The notes under the pieces were generated by a model, which saw only the letters and a list, made by a program, of their open reading frames with translations, searched no databases and had not been told where the DNA came from. Shown one piece after another: positions 47,394-57,341 of a DNA stretch of 64,000 nucleotides. A program made the translations under genes and the position numbers. Within the stretch, counting starts at the first letter, position 1; each line of letters starts with the position of its first letter. Location of the stretch: positions 124,001 through 188,000 of the forward strand of contig NZ_MOOY01000006.1 of assembly GCF_001931685.1 (NCBI RefSeq), given 5' to 3'. The DNA is from Pararhizobium arenae (GTDB taxonomy: Bacteria; Pseudomonadota; Alphaproteobacteria; Rhizobiales; Rhizobiaceae).

Positions 47394-48121
47394 TAGACCG
47401 CCAGCAGCAGCCCGACGGCGATAACGAAGCTTCTGATGATGACCAACGGCACCCGGCGGGCAAACCACACGCCGGCATAACCGCCAAGCGCCCCGCCGGG
47501 GATCATCACGGCAGCATGCAGCCATCCCACGACATTGCCGCTGGCAAAGACGATGATGGCGATCCCCGCGATCACCATGGCGAGGAAATTCTTCAGCGCA
47601 TTGACGCGGTGATAATCGCCACCGGTGGAGAGACCGAGCACGGCGAGCATCATAATGCCCATGCCGGCGCCGAAGAAGCCGCCATAGATCGAGGTGATGA
47701 ATTGCCCGATCTTGCCGCCCCAGCCGATCGGCGCGCCTTCCACGTTGCGCGTCGGCCGCAGGAACGGGCCTGCAGCGAAGATGGCGGTCGCGGCGATCAG
47801 CAGCCACGGCACCATGGCGCGGAAGGAAGGGTTGGATAGGGAGAGCAGGATCAGTGCACCGGCAAGGCCGCCAATGGCGGAGATGATGCTGAGCGCGATT
47901 GCCTCGCGGGCATCCTTGCGGATTTCCTTGGCATAGGCGAGCGCTGATGTGACATAGCCCGGAAACTGGACAATAGAGGATGTCGCGTTGGCGACGATCG
48001 GCGGAAGGCCTGCCAGCGTCATGGCGCCAAAGGTCAGGAACGTGCCCCCACCGGCAATGGCATTGACGGCGCTCGACAGAAAGCCTGCCAGGAACAACAG
48101 GATCGCGGTGGTTATTGTCAT
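47375..48121 (-). CDS. TauE/SafE-family sulfite/anion permease
   Basis: This is a 248-residue inner-membrane protein with about eight helices. The two-fold repeated family motif is seen as [26 protein letters not shown] (shortened: GGGTFL...ANATSS) near the start and as [19 protein letters not shown] in the second half. The family exports sulfite, sulfoacetate or other organic anions. It overlaps the trmD 3' end by 19 bases and is divergent from rplS, so it is inserted, in the opposite orientation, into the canonical rpsP-rimM-trmD-rplS order. The substrate is unknown. Confidence 0.88.
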   Translation of the reverse strand: MTITTAILLFLAGFLSSAVNAIAGGGTFLTFGAMTLAGLPPIVANATSSIVQFPGYVTSALAYAKEIRKDAREAIALSIISAIGGLAGALILLSLSNPSFRAMVPWLLIAATAIFAAGPFLRPTRNVEGAPIGWGGKIGQFITSIYGGFFGAGMGIMMLAVLGLSTGGDYHRVNALKNFLAMVIAGIAIIVFASGNVVGWLHAAVMIPGGALGGYAGVWFARRVPLVIIRSFVIAVGLLLAVYYFVTG

Positions 48122-48411
48122 GGGCTCCTCCCCGAGCTAAATCACGGCATATCCCGGCGAAATCGTCGCGACAAGGCATGAAACCGACAATGCTATTGCC
48201 CTGCGCAGGAGAAAATCGCTGCCGAGGGGGTGACAAATCCCTGTATTTGGGGTATTCGCGCGGCCGGTTCGGGAAATTCCCGTCTACCGGAAACCAAAGA
48301 ATAGTGAACTCGCTCCTGCTTCTTCACCGGAAGAAACAACACTTGGCGGCATGACCAATAAGTCAGAATGAGCGCTCTGGCTGTTTTAGAAAAACTTGAG
48401 AAGGTAAGACC

Positions 48412-48948
48412 ATGAACATCATTCAGCAGCTCGAGGCCGAACAGGCCGCCAAGATCGAAGCCAAGCGCACCCTGCCGGAATTCTCCGCTGGTGACACGCT
48501 GCGCGTCAACGTCCGCGTGACAGAAGGCACCCGTACCCGCGTGCAGGCCTATGAAGGCGTTTGCATCGCCCGTTCCGGCGGCGGCATCAACGAAAGCTTC
48601 ACCGTTCGCAAGATCTCCTACGGCGAAGGCGTCGAGCGCGTATTCCCGGTTTACTCGCCGCTCGTCGAAAGCGTCGAAGTCGTTCGCCGCGGCAAGGTCC
48701 GTCGCGCCAAGCTCTACTACCTGCGCGATCGTCGCGGCAAGTCGGCTCGTATCGTTGAAGACACCGGCGTTCGCGCCCGTAAGCTCAACGACGCCGAGCG
48801 TCAGGCCGTTGCCGACGAAAAGGCACGTCTGGAAGCTGAAAAAGTTGCAGCAGCACAGGCTCTCGCCGCCGAAAAGGCAGCAGCCGAAGCCGCTGAAGCA
48901 AAGGCCGCTGCAGAAGCAGCTGCTGCCGCTGAAACCGCAGCAGAATAA
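48412..48948 (+). CDS. rplS: 50S ribosomal protein L19
   Basis: This ribosomal protein sits at the 30S-50S interface, 178 residues. The first 115 match L19: [36 protein letters not shown] and [12 protein letters not shown]. The remaining 60 or so form a helix-prone tail rich in Ala, Glu and Lys, common in Rhizobiales but absent from E. coli L19 (115). GAGAAGGTAAGACC precedes the ATG. It is transcribed separately from trmD here, because a divergent gene lies in between; the promoter should be within 48122-48411. Confidence 0.97.
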   Translation: MNIIQQLEAEQAAKIEAKRTLPEFSAGDTLRVNVRVTEGTRTRVQAYEGVCIARSGGGINESFTVRKISYGEGVERVFPVYSPLVESVEVVRRGKVRRAKLYYLRDRRGKSARIVEDTGVRARKLNDAERQAVADEKARLEAEKVAAAQALAAEKAAAEAAEAKAAAEAAAAAETAAE

Positions 48949-48971
48949 GCTTTTAAAGGCTTTGGATTATG

Positions 48972-48997
48972 AAAGGCGGCCTTCGGGTCGCCTTTTT
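48972..48997 (+). terminator. Intrinsic terminator after rplS
   Basis: AAAGGCGGCC / GGTCGCCTTT (10 bp, one wobble, UUCG tetraloop) with five T. A UUCG loop makes it a particularly stable terminator. Confidence 0.9.
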
Positions 48998-49401
48998 CTT
49001 TGCTCGGCAAAACGCCTGATTCTGGAAAATGAATCTTTTGAAGCCGGATTCTCGTTTGTTGCGAAACAATGGCGGACATACCAGATGTTGTCGGGAACAA
49101 AGTCGGAACGCCGCTTTGACTCGATTCGTCGCTGATTCGTTCGATCTTTGGCCCGCGTTTCAGTCAACCTCGATGGAAAACTGATTCCAACCAATGGGTT
49201 AAATATTTCAGCAGATGCTGTTATCCGGATTCTGAATCCGCTATAGGCAGTTTCGCACTCACCCATGGGCTCATCGCCCCACGCACGTCCCGCGAACACC
49301 GCCCTTGCGTTTCTGCCCGCGGATGGGCATGTGTGCATTGCCCTTGTGCGTCAGCGCCTTAGTTGAACCCTGCGGCAACAGGATAATGCCAGGATAAAAA
49401 C
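48998..49401. other. About 400 bases without a gene upstream of the Suv3-like helicase
   Basis: No supported coding sequence. A 6-bp inverted repeat CGGATT-CTG-AATCCG (49226-49240) followed by TATAGG is the only notable element; it may be part of the helicase promoter. Nothing else stands out. Confidence 0.55.
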
Positions 49402-52400
49402 GTGCCTGACCAACCTATGATTTTGAGCGGTCGCGGTGTCATCGCGGTCCTCGGCCCGACAAATACGGGCAAGACGCATTACGCGATCGAGCGGATGGTT
49501 GCGCATGAGTCCGGCGTCATCGGCTTACCGTTGCGCCTTTTGGCACGCGAGGTTTACACGCGTCTCGTCGAACGGGTCGGCGCCCATAACGTTGCCCTCA
49601 TCACCGGCGAAGAAAAGATCACCCCGCATATGGCGCGGTATTCGGTCTGCACCGTTGAAGCCATGCCACGCGAGACCAAAGCCGCCTTCGTCGCCATCGA
49701 CGAAGTTCAATTGGCGGGCGATCTCGAGCGCGGCCATATCTTTACCGACCGACTGATGCACCTGCGCGGACGCAGCGAAACGCTGCTGCTGGGTGCCGCC
49801 ACCATGCGGCCGATCTTGGAGCATCTGCTGCCGGGCATTACCGTGGTGGAACGCCCGCGCCTGTCGCAGCTTCTCTATTCAGGCTCTAAAAAGATCACCC
49901 GTCTGCCGCAGCGCACGGCCATTGTCGCCTTCTCCGCAGAGGAAGTCTATGCGATCGCAGAACTCATCCGCCGCCAGCGCGGCGGGGCTGCCGTGGTGCT
50001 CGGGGCGCTGAGCCCGCGGACACGTAACGCCCAGGTCGCACTCTATCAGGAAGGTGACGTCGAATATCTGGTGGCGACCGACGCGATCGGCATGGGTCTC
50101 AACCTTGACGTCGATCACGTCGCCTTCGCCCAGGACCGGAAATTCGACGGCTACCAGTTTCGCAATCTCAACCCCGGCGAACTCGCGCAGATCGCCGGTC
50201 GCGCCGGACGGCACCTGCGCGACGGCACGTTTGGCGTGACCTCGCGCGTGGAGCCTTTCGACAAGGAACTGGTGCACCGCATCGAATCGCACCAGTTCGA
50301 TCCCGTCAAAGTATTGCAATGGCGCTCCAAGGCGATGGATTTTACATCCATCCAGACCTTGAGGAAAAGTCTCGATGCGCCGCCTCGCGTGCACGGACTG
50401 GTGCGCGCCCTTCCAGCGATCGATCAGCAAGCTCTGGAATATCTCACCCAATATCCTGAGGTCATGCGACTTGCGACGACGCCGAAAACCGTAGAAACCC
50501 TTTGGGAAGCCTGCGCGTTACCGGATTACCGGCGGATTGCGCCGGCGCAGCATGCCGATCTGATTTCGAGTATCTATGCCGATCTCGTACGCCGTGGCAC
50601 AGTGAACGAAGATTTTATGGCGGAACAAGTTCGCCGTGCCGACCACACGGACGGTGAAATTGACACATTGTCCGCGCGAATTGCGCAAATCAGGACTTGG
50701 ACCTATGTGTCCAACCGTCCGGGATGGCTTGCCGATCCGACACACTGGCAAGAAAAGACGCGGGAAATCGAGGATCGATTGTCCGATGCGTTACATGAAA
50801 GGTTGACGAAACGCTTTGTTGATCGCAGGACATCTGTGCTCATGAAGCGCCTGAGAGAGAATGCGATGCTGGAAGCTGAAATCAGTGTGAATGGCGATGT
50901 CTTCGTTGAAGGACATCATGTGGGACAATTGGCCGGCTTCCGGTTCTCGCTCGCGAGCGCGACCGACGGAATGGATGCGCGTGCCGTGCAGGGTGCTGCC
51001 CAGAAGGCGCTGGCGCTTGAATTCGAAGCGCGTGCGGCTCGCCTGCATGCCGCCGGCAATTCCGACCTGGCGCTCGGCTCTGACGGCAGCGTGCGCTGGC
51101 TCGGCGATCCGGTTGCACGCCTTGCCGCAAGCGATCACATCATGCGCCCGCGCGTCATCCTGCTGGCTGACGAACAACTGCAGGGTGCGGCGCGTGACCA
51201 CGTTCAGGCCCGCATCGAGCGCTTCGTCAATCATCACATCTCCACGGTGCTGAAGCCGCTCGACGATCTGTCGCGCGCCGAAGATCTCGAGGGACTGGCC
51301 AAGGGGCTTGCGTTTCAGCTCGTCGAGAACCTGGGCGTACTCTTCCGCCGCGACGTTGCAGACGACGTCAAGTCGCTGGATCAGGAGGCGCGTGCCTCGA
51401 TCCGTCGCCACGGCATTCGTTTCGGCGCATACCACATCTTTATGCCGGCCCTTCTGAAGCCGGCTCCGGCGGAGCTGATCACCCTTCTCTGGGCCCTGAA
51501 GAACGACGGCCTCGACAAGCCCGGCTACGGCGACCTGATCCCGGTTCTGGCCGCTGGCCGCACATCGGTCGTTACCGATCCGTCGTTTGAGCGTACCTTC
51601 TACAAGTTGGCCGGCTTCCGCTTCCTCGGAAAGCGCGCCGTGCGTATCGATATCCTCGAACGACTTGCCGACCTTATCCGTCCGCTGCTGCAGTGGAAGC
51701 CGGGCACCGGCAACCGCCCGGACGGCGCCTATGACGGCCGCCGTTTCACCGCGACGACGGCCATGCTTTCCATCCTCGGCGCGACTCCCGACGACATGGA
51801 AGAGATCCTGAAGGGGCTCGGCTATCGCGCCGACGCTGTAAAGGCGGAAGAAGCGGCAGCGTTTCTCGGCGCTCAGGTCGCAACTGCGTCAGAGCAGGCT
51901 ACGGAAGAGAACGCCCCTGCTGAACAGGCAGATCAGGATGACGCGGACACCGCATCTGAAGAGCAGCCGGCGAGCGAAGCTTCAGCTGAAGCCGGTGCCA
52001 CTCCGGTAGCCGTGGCAGAAGAAGCTGCTCCCGCAGTCGAAACTGCCGCCGCCGAAATTGCCGCGACCGAAGCCGTTGAGCCCGCTGAAGCCAAGCCCGT
52101 ACTTCTCTGGCGTCCCGGCGGTGGCCGCGACAACAACCAGCGTACCGGCGGCCGTCCACAGGGCGAACGCCGTGGTGGTGGCCAGCGTGGCCAGCAGGCC
52201 GGCGAAGCGCGCGAAGACAATCGCGGCGACAACCGCAAGCCCGGTGGTGGCCGCAACGACCGCAATCGCGGCCGTGACGGCAAACCTCATGAAGGTCGCC
52301 GGGACGGACAGCGCGACGGCCAACGTGACGGAAAGCCGCAGGGCGGCCAGCGCCCGGATCGCGGCGAGCGGCCGGATCGCAACGATCGCGGCAACCGCCC

Positions 52401-52506
52401 GCAGGCGGCCAAGTTCGAGGCTCGTCCCCCGCGCAAGGAAAAGCCGATCGACCCGGATTCACCCTTCGCCAAGCTCGCTGCTCTCAAGGAGCAGATGAAG
52501 AAATAA
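49402..52506 (+). CDS. Suv3-like DExH RNA/DNA helicase with basic RG-rich tail
   Basis: This is a superfamily-2 helicase of 1034 residues resembling mitochondrial Suv3. Motif I is GPTNTGKT at 18-25, motif II DEVQ at 100-103, and helicase C-domain motifs include VATDAIGMGLNLD and QIAGRAGRH. A helical C-domain follows, and the final 150 or so residues are low-complexity: an Ala/Glu stretch, then a tail very rich in Gly, Arg, Asn and Asp (repeated RDGQ, GGR, RPDR). Such a tail would bind RNA or other proteins. The GTG start at 49402 has AGGA seven bases upstream. It lies four bases before the S4-domain RNA-binding gene, implying a joint RNA-related role. Confidence 0.9.
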   Translation: MPDQPMILSGRGVIAVLGPTNTGKTHYAIERMVAHESGVIGLPLRLLAREVYTRLVERVGAHNVALITGEEKITPHMARYSVCTVEAMPRETKAAFVAIDEVQLAGDLERGHIFTDRLMHLRGRSETLLLGAATMRPILEHLLPGITVVERPRLSQLLYSGSKKITRLPQRTAIVAFSAEEVYAIAELIRRQRGGAAVVLGALSPRTRNAQVALYQEGDVEYLVATDAIGMGLNLDVDHVAFAQDRKFDGYQFRNLNPGELAQIAGRAGRHLRDGTFGVTSRVEPFDKELVHRIESHQFDPVKVLQWRSKAMDFTSIQTLRKSLDAPPRVHGLVRALPAIDQQALEYLTQYPEVMRLATTPKTVETLWEACALPDYRRIAPAQHADLISSIYADLVRRGTVNEDFMAEQVRRADHTDGEIDTLSARIAQIRTWTYVSNRPGWLADPTHWQEKTREIEDRLSDALHERLTKRFVDRRTSVLMKRLRENAMLEAEISVNGDVFVEGHHVGQLAGFRFSLASATDGMDARAVQGAAQKALALEFEARAARLHAAGNSDLALGSDGSVRWLGDPVARLAASDHIMRPRVILLADEQLQGAARDHVQARIERFVNHHISTVLKPLDDLSRAEDLEGLAKGLAFQLVENLGVLFRRDVADDVKSLDQEARASIRRHGIRFGAYHIFMPALLKPAPAELITLLWALKNDGLDKPGYGDLIPVLAAGRTSVVTDPSFERTFYKLAGFRFLGKRAVRIDILERLADLIRPLLQWKPGTGNRPDGAYDGRRFTATTAMLSILGATPDDMEEILKGLGYRADAVKAEEAAAFLGAQVATASEQATEENAPAEQADQDDADTASEEQPASEASAEAGATPVAVAEEAAPAVETAAAEIAATEAVEPAEAKPVLLWRPGGGRDNNQRTGGRPQGERRGGGQRGQQAGEAREDNRGDNRKPGGGRNDRNRGRDGKPHEGRRDGQRDGQRDGKPQGGQRPDRGERPDRNDRGNRPQAAKFEARPPRKEKPIDPDSPFAKLAALKEQMKK

Positions 52507-52510
52507 GGCC

Positions 52511-52924
52511 ATGAACGAAAAACAGCCCCAACCCGTCGCGCGCCAGCGCCTCGATAAGTGGCTGTTTTTCACGCGCCTGCAAAAATCACGCTCGATCGCC
52601 CAGAAGGCGATCGAGTCGGGAGATGTCCGGGTCAACGACCAGCGCATCACTCAGCCATCCTTTGCCCTGAAAGCCGGTGATATCGTCATCCTCTCGCTCG
52701 ACAAGCGGGATATCACGGCTCGGGTGCTGAAAGCCGGGGAGCGGCGAGGGCCGTATGAGGAAGCAAAACTCCTGTACGAAGACCTGACGCCGGCGGCTGT
52801 TCCCGGCGAAAAGACCACGCCTTTCGAACAGGCAACCCGCGAGCGCGGCAGCGGACGCCCGACGAAAAAGGAGCGCCGCGAGGTCGATAGGCTGAACCCC
52901 GGCTTTGATTGGGCCGACGATTAG
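52511..52924 (+). CDS. hslR: S4-domain RNA-binding protein (Hsp15/HslR-like)
   Basis: This 137-residue protein has an S4 RNA-binding domain at the N-terminus (RLDKWLFFTRLQKSRSIAQKAI and GDVRVNDQRITQPS, typical of Hsp15) and a basic C-terminal tail (GRPTKKERREVDR). In E. coli Hsp15 rescues 50S subunits carrying nascent chains after heat shock. It begins four bases after the Suv3-like helicase stop, so the two are cotranscribed. The same pairing occurs in other alphaproteobacteria as far as I recall. Confidence 0.9.
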   Translation: MNEKQPQPVARQRLDKWLFFTRLQKSRSIAQKAIESGDVRVNDQRITQPSFALKAGDIVILSLDKRDITARVLKAGERRGPYEEAKLLYEDLTPAAVPGEKTTPFEQATRERGSGRPTKKERREVDRLNPGFDWADD

Positions 52925-53098
52925 AAAACCATGCCGCTGCAATGCGATATTGAGCATGGATTATTCTTGCAAAGGCACTGCAAAGCCTTTACCTCACACT
53001 TCGACCAAGCAGCCATGTCGCGAGGTTTCGCACGGGGCTGATCATCAGGCGCGGACCGGCGCTGTCTGCCGCCAATGCGAGACATCCTGGAGTACCTC

Positions 53099-53437
53099 AT
53101 GACGTATGTCGTGACCGACAATTGCATTCGCTGCAAATATACCGATTGCGTGGAAGTTTGCCCGGTGGACTGCTTCTATGAAGGCGAAAACTTCCTCGTA
53201 ATTCATCCCGACGAATGCATCGACTGCGGCGTCTGCGAGCCTGAATGTCCGGCAGGCGCCATCAAGCCGGACACAGAGCCGGGCCTTGATATGTGGCTGA
53301 AGGTAAACGCAGAATTCGCGACGCAGTGGCCCAACATCACCATCAAGCGCGATGCGATGCCGGAAGCCAAGGAAATGGACGGCGTCGAAGGAAAGTACGA
53401 ACAGTACTTTTCTCCCAAGCCCGGTCAGGGCGACTGA
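53099..53437 (+). CDS. fdxA: 7Fe ferredoxin FdxA
   Basis: This 112-residue electron carrier holds one [3Fe-4S] and one [4Fe-4S] cluster. Cysteines at 9, 17, 21 and 40, 43, 46, 50 (in [11 protein letters not shown] and [14 protein letters not shown]) provide the cluster ligands. The acidic, Trp-containing C-terminal extension ([17 protein letters not shown]) is typical of Azotobacter-type FdI/FdxA. GGAG seven bases upstream supports the ATG at 53099 over an earlier one. Transcribed alone, between hslR and carD. Confidence 0.95.
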   Translation: MTYVVTDNCIRCKYTDCVEVCPVDCFYEGENFLVIHPDECIDCGVCEPECPAGAIKPDTEPGLDMWLKVNAEFATQWPNITIKRDAMPEAKEMDGVEGKYEQYFSPKPGQGD

Positions 53438-53844
53438 GGACTGACCGGACAGCGCCAGGGACCGCCGATTGAGCTATCCCGAAAAATGGCGGAATTGCGG
53501 GAAGTGAGGCTTAACTATGTCCTTCAGGGGCAAGCTGGGCCCTATGATGCTTGTGAAGCAAATTATTGATTTCGGCAGTTTTTTGTGATAGGGTCGAAAA
53601 ACTGATCCACATCGCGGCGCAAACGCGCGCCCGAAAACCATCACGAAAGCAAACGAAGTCTAAGGCGCGGCTCACCCCAAATACGCAACGTCTGTTGCTT
53701 GTCTGTGATCGCACCGAAGAGCCTGTTTGAATTCATGAAGCGGACCAGAATGGAGTCACCCGACGGTGTCCCCGTCCATTCCGGGCCTGCCTGACCCGGC
53801 CCCGGCACTTTCGCCGGGAGTGTAACAGGGAGTTTTTGAAACGA
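53438..53844. other. Leader/promoter region of carD
   Basis: No supported gene in these 407 bases. A possible promoter is TTGATT (53566-53571), 17 bases, then TAGGGT (53589-53594). A stable hairpin CCCGGC/GCCGGG (53801-53818) lies in the leader 27 bases before the carD start and close to its ribosome site, so it may influence translation. A roughly 250-base untranslated leader is implied if the promoter is right. Confidence 0.4.
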
Positions 53845-54414
53845 ATGACGACCCAGCAGAAAAAATCTTCTACCCGCCACGGCTTCAAGACCGGTGAATC
53901 GATCGTTTATCCGGCGCATGGCGTCGGCCAGATCGTCGCTATCGAAGAGCAGGTGGTTGCGGGCATGTCGCTCGAACTGTTTGTAATCGATTTCGAGAAA
54001 GACAAGATGCGCCTCAAGGTGCCGGTCGCCAAGGCTGTCAGCATCGGTATGCGCAAGCTCTGTGAAACCGATTTCGTCGAGCGCGCGTTGAAGGTGGTTC
54101 AGGGCCGGGCTCGCGTCAAGCGCACCATGTGGTCGCGCCGTGCGCAGGAATATGATGCAAAGATCAATTCCGGCGACCTGATCGCTATCGCCGAAGTGGT
54201 TCGCGACCTCTATCGCGCCGAAAACCAGCCGGAACAGTCCTATTCCGAACGCCAGCTTTATGAAGCTGCCCTCGACCGCATGGCTCGCGAAATCGCTGCC
54301 GTGAACAAGATGTCGGAAACCGAAGCGGTTCGTCTCGTGGAGACAAATCTTGCCAAGGGACCGAAGCGCGGCAAGGCCGTGGATGAAGACGAGACCCAGG
54401 ACGAAGCTGCGTAA
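53845..54414 (+). CDS. carD: CarD-family transcriptional regulator
   Basis: This RNA-polymerase-binding regulator of 189 residues has an N-terminal RID (Tudor-like) domain that contacts the beta subunit, GESIVYPAHGVGQIVAIEEQ, and a C-terminal helical DNA-binding domain with RTMWSRRAQEYDAKINSGD. In Caulobacter and mycobacteria CarD/CdnL supports transcription of rRNA and biosynthetic genes. The ATG at 53845 follows AGGGAG about 9-10 bases upstream; an in-frame TTG at 53836 would add three residues. The acidic C-terminal tail (DEDETQDEAA) is typical of alphaproteobacteria. Confidence 0.93.
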   Translation: MTTQQKKSSTRHGFKTGESIVYPAHGVGQIVAIEEQVVAGMSLELFVIDFEKDKMRLKVPVAKAVSIGMRKLCETDFVERALKVVQGRARVKRTMWSRRAQEYDAKINSGDLIAIAEVVRDLYRAENQPEQSYSERQLYEAALDRMAREIAAVNKMSETEAVRLVETNLAKGPKRGKAVDEDETQDEAA

Positions 54415-54437
54415 TTTCGCAATCTTTGGTTTTCTGC

Positions 54438-54471
54438 AAAAAGCCCTGTCAGCGATGACGGGGCTTTTTTT
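54438..54471 (+). terminator. Intrinsic terminator after carD
   Basis: AAAAGCCCTGTCA / TGACGGGGCTTTT (13 bp with one wobble, GCGA loop) ending in a run of seven T. Confidence 0.9.
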
Positions 54472-54639
54472 GTTGTTACTGAGCGACCATAAGCTCCCAA
54501 AGACGCGCTTTGCCATACCGCCCTCCTTCGCCGCAAATACACACAAAGTCCCTCCTGCGTCGTGATACATTGATCTTTGGCGCCTTATTGCGGTCTGCCG
54601 GCGCTCAGGCGTCATTGCAACCGGCAGCGGGAGGAGAAA

Positions 54640-55215
54640 ATGGCAGCCACCGTTTCTTTGCATCCATTGCTTGATAAGGGCATACCCGAGGGTCGTGCGG
54701 ATTTTTCCGGCAGCACCCTCGTCTGCGCCTGCGCCGACAAGCCTGTAAGGGTCAAAGTCGAAGGCAATGTCGCTCATAACCACGCTTGCGGTTGTACCAA
54801 ATGCTGGAAGCCCGCCGGCGCGACTTTCTCTGTCGTCGCGGTCGTGCCGCATGACAAGATCACCGTTCTGGAAAATGGCTACAAGCTTGAGGTCGTCGAT
54901 AAGTCCGCGCTGATCCAGCGCCACGCTTGCAGGGGCTGCGGCGTGCATATGTACGGGCCGGTGGAGCGGGAACATCCGTTCCAGGGGCTCGACTTCATCC
55001 ATCCCGAACGCTTTGAGGACGATGGCTGGGCACCGCCCGGCTTTGCGGCCTTCGTCTCGTCCATCATCGAGTCGGGCACGAATCCCGACGACATGAGCGC
55101 CATACGCGCGCAGCTGACCTCACTGGGGCTGACGCCATCGGATTGCCTGGACAACACCCTCATGGACTACATCGCCACCTGGACGGCAAAGAAAACCGGC
55201 GTCCTGAAATCCTGA
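54640..55215 (+). CDS. gfa: S-(hydroxymethyl)glutathione synthase (formaldehyde-activating enzyme)
   Basis: This catalyses condensation of formaldehyde and glutathione, the entry to formaldehyde detoxification. The 191-residue zinc protein has the GFA cysteine pattern: Cys29/31, Cys50/52/55 (HACGCTKCW) and Cys97/100 ([12 protein letters not shown]). GGAGGAGAAA directly precedes the ATG at 54640. The usual partners (glutathione-dependent formaldehyde dehydrogenase and S-formylglutathione hydrolase) are not adjacent in this window. Confidence 0.93.
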   Translation: MAATVSLHPLLDKGIPEGRADFSGSTLVCACADKPVRVKVEGNVAHNHACGCTKCWKPAGATFSVVAVVPHDKITVLENGYKLEVVDKSALIQRHACRGCGVHMYGPVEREHPFQGLDFIHPERFEDDGWAPPGFAAFVSSIIESGTNPDDMSAIRAQLTSLGLTPSDCLDNTLMDYIATWTAKKTGVLKS

Positions 55216-55225
55216 CCTGCACATG

Positions 55226-55266
55226 AAAAAGGGGCGCAGCGATGGATACCGCTGCGCCCCTTTTTT
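55226..55266. terminator. Bidirectional terminator between gfa and typA
   Basis: AAAAAGGGGCGCAGCG / CGCTGCGCCCCTTTTT, a perfect 16-bp stem with an 8-base loop and T-runs on both sides, serving the convergent gfa and typA genes. Confidence 0.95.
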
Positions 55267-55285
55267 CTACTTCTCCGGCCGCTGC

Positions 55286-57115
55286 TTATGCTGCGCCACG
55301 CGACTTTTCGAAACGCTTGCGGTCGTTCGAGTCGAGGTAGAGCTTGCGCAGACGGATGTTCTTCGGCGTGACTTCGACCAGTTCGTCGTCCTGGATCCAG
55401 GAAAGAGCGCGATCGAGGGTCATGCGGATCGGCGGCGTCAGCTTGACAGCTTCATCCTTGCCGGAAGCACGCATGTTGGTGAGCTTTTTGCCCTTCAGCA
55501 CGTTCACTTCGAGGTCGTTGTCGCGGGTGTGGATGCCGATGATCATGCCGGCATAGACCTTTTCGCCGGCGTCGATGATCATCGGGCCGCGGTCTTCCAG
55601 GTTGAACATCGCGTAAGCGACGGATTCGCCGGCATCGTTGGAGAGAAGAACGCCGTTGACGCGACCACCGATCTCGCCCTTGTACGGCTGATATTCATGG
55701 AACAGGCGGTTCATGATCGCCGTGCCGCGCGTATCGGTCAGAAGCTCCGACTGATAGCCGATCAGGCCGCGGGTCGGCGCAAAGAACTTCAGACGTACGC
55801 GGTTGCCGCCGGACGGGCGAAGCTCGGCCATTTCGGCCTTGCGCTCGGACATCTTCTGGACGACGACGCCGGAGTGTTCTTCATCGACGTCGATGACGAC
55901 CTCTTCAACCGGCTCCAGCATCTGGCCTGTCGCTTCATCCTTGTGCATGACGACGCGCGGACGCGAGACGGCAAGCTCGAAACCTTCGCGACGCATGGTT
56001 TCGATGAGAACGGCCAGCTGCAATTCGCCACGGCCGGAAACGTAGAAGGAATCCTTTCCTTCGGCTTCTTCGATCTTCAGCGCGACGTTGCCTTCGGCTT
56101 CCTTGAACAGGCGGTCGCGGATAACACGCGAGGTGACCTTGTCGCCTTCAGTACCGGCGAGCGGGCTGTCGTTGACGATGAAGGACATGGTGACGGTCGG
56201 CGGATCGATCGGCTGAGCGTGCAGAGCTTCAGTCACCGAAGGATCGCAGAACGTGTCGGCAACCGTACCCTTGGAGAGACCGGCGATCGCGACGATATCG
56301 CCCGCATGGGCTTCTTCGATCGGCGTGCGCTCGATGCCGCGGAAAGCGAGGATCTTCGAGATACGGCCGTTTTCAATCAGCTTGCCGTCCTGGCCAAGAA
56401 CCTTGACGGCCTGGTTCGGCTTGATCGAGCCGGAGTGAATGCGACCGGTGATGATGCGGCCGAGGAAGGGGTTGGCTTCCAGGATCGTGCCGATCATGCG
56501 GAAAGCGCCGTCTTCTTCGCCGACGCTCGGCTCGGGAACATGCTTCAGAACGAGGTCAAGAAGCGGCGCGAGGCCTTCTTCCTTCGGGCCTTCCGGGTTA
56601 ACGTTCATCCAGCCGTTGCGGCCCGAACCGTAGAGGATCGGGAAGTCGAGCTGCTCGTCGGTGGCGTCGAGGTTGGCGAAGAGGTCGAAGACTTCGTTGA
56701 TGACTTCTTCGTGGCGGCCGTCCGGACGGTCGATCTTGTTGATCGCGACGATCGGGCGAAGACCGACCTTCAGCGCCTTGGAGACAACGAACTTGGTCTG
56801 CGGCATCGGGCCTTCAGACGAATCGACGAGAACGATCGCGCCGTCCACCATCGACAGGATGCGCTCGACTTCGCCGCCGAAGTCGGCGTGGCCGGGCGTG
56901 TCGACGATGTTGATGCGTACACCCTTCCATTCGATCGAAGTCGCCTTGGCGAGAATGGTGATGCCACGTTCTTTTTCGAGATCGTTCGAATCCATCATGC
57001 GCTCGGTCGTGCGCTGATTGTCACGGAACGAGCCGGACTGCTTCAGAAGTTCATCGACCAGCGTCGTTTTTCCATGGTCAACGTGTGCGATGATCGCGAT
57101 GTTGCGCATTTTCAT
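55286..57115 (-). CDS. typA: Ribosome-associated GTPase TypA/BipA
   Basis: This translational GTPase of 609 residues has its G domain at the N-terminus: AHVDHGKTT at 10-18, [14 protein letters not shown] and NKIDRPD. EF-G-like domains III and V and the BipA-specific C-terminal domain follow. The length fits the family (605-610). BipA helps 50S assembly at low temperature and in stress. The ATG at 57115 (MKMRNIA) is used; an ATG two codons later is equally close to the family start. A reading from 57154 extends into the promoter region. Confidence 0.96.
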   Translation of the reverse strand: MKMRNIAIIAHVDHGKTTLVDELLKQSGSFRDNQRTTERMMDSNDLEKERGITILAKATSIEWKGVRINIVDTPGHADFGGEVERILSMVDGAIVLVDSSEGPMPQTKFVVSKALKVGLRPIVAINKIDRPDGRHEEVINEVFDLFANLDATDEQLDFPILYGSGRNGWMNVNPEGPKEEGLAPLLDLVLKHVPEPSVGEEDGAFRMIGTILEANPFLGRIITGRIHSGSIKPNQAVKVLGQDGKLIENGRISKILAFRGIERTPIEEAHAGDIVAIAGLSKGTVADTFCDPSVTEALHAQPIDPPTVTMSFIVNDSPLAGTEGDKVTSRVIRDRLFKEAEGNVALKIEEAEGKDSFYVSGRGELQLAVLIETMRREGFELAVSRPRVVMHKDEATGQMLEPVEEVVIDVDEEHSGVVVQKMSERKAEMAELRPSGGNRVRLKFFAPTRGLIGYQSELLTDTRGTAIMNRLFHEYQPYKGEIGGRVNGVLLSNDAGESVAYAMFNLEDRGPMIIDAGEKVYAGMIIGIHTRDNDLEVNVLKGKKLTNMRASGKDEAVKLTPPIRMTLDRALSWIQDDELVEVTPKNIRLRKLYLDSNDRKRFEKSRGAA

Positions 57116-57341
57116 GTGTGAATACTCGGAGGTTTGGGGGCGTATCTGTGGCACGCCGCATCTTCAATGGCCGGGCTCATACAGGTTTTTTCGCTTTTGC
57201 GAAAGGGGGGCGGGCAAAGACTTGCCGTGCAAGGGCTGCATAGGTCGCTGGCGGGATCATGAAATTCAAAAACATTGAGGGCCGATGCGGCCCTCAATGA
57301 CAGATTTCAATGTCGGCTGTTTGACAGGCAGACGCGCTTAT

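Noticed and set aside
51850-52500. Repeat-like DNA within the helicase 3' end as a tandem repeat or CRISPR-like array
   Set aside because: The repetition is at the codon level (Arg, Gly, Asp and Asn runs) and varies in DNA sequence; it is a low-complexity protein tail and has no spacer structure.
53641-55002. Long minus-strand frame across carD and gfa
   Set aside because: It spans two clear genes and two terminators on the other strand, so it cannot be a real gene here.
55223-57121. Long open frame opposite typA (over 600 codons, plus strand)
   Set aside because: Complete overlap with typA, which is certain from its GTPase motifs. High GC keeps the antisense frame open; there is no domain resemblance.
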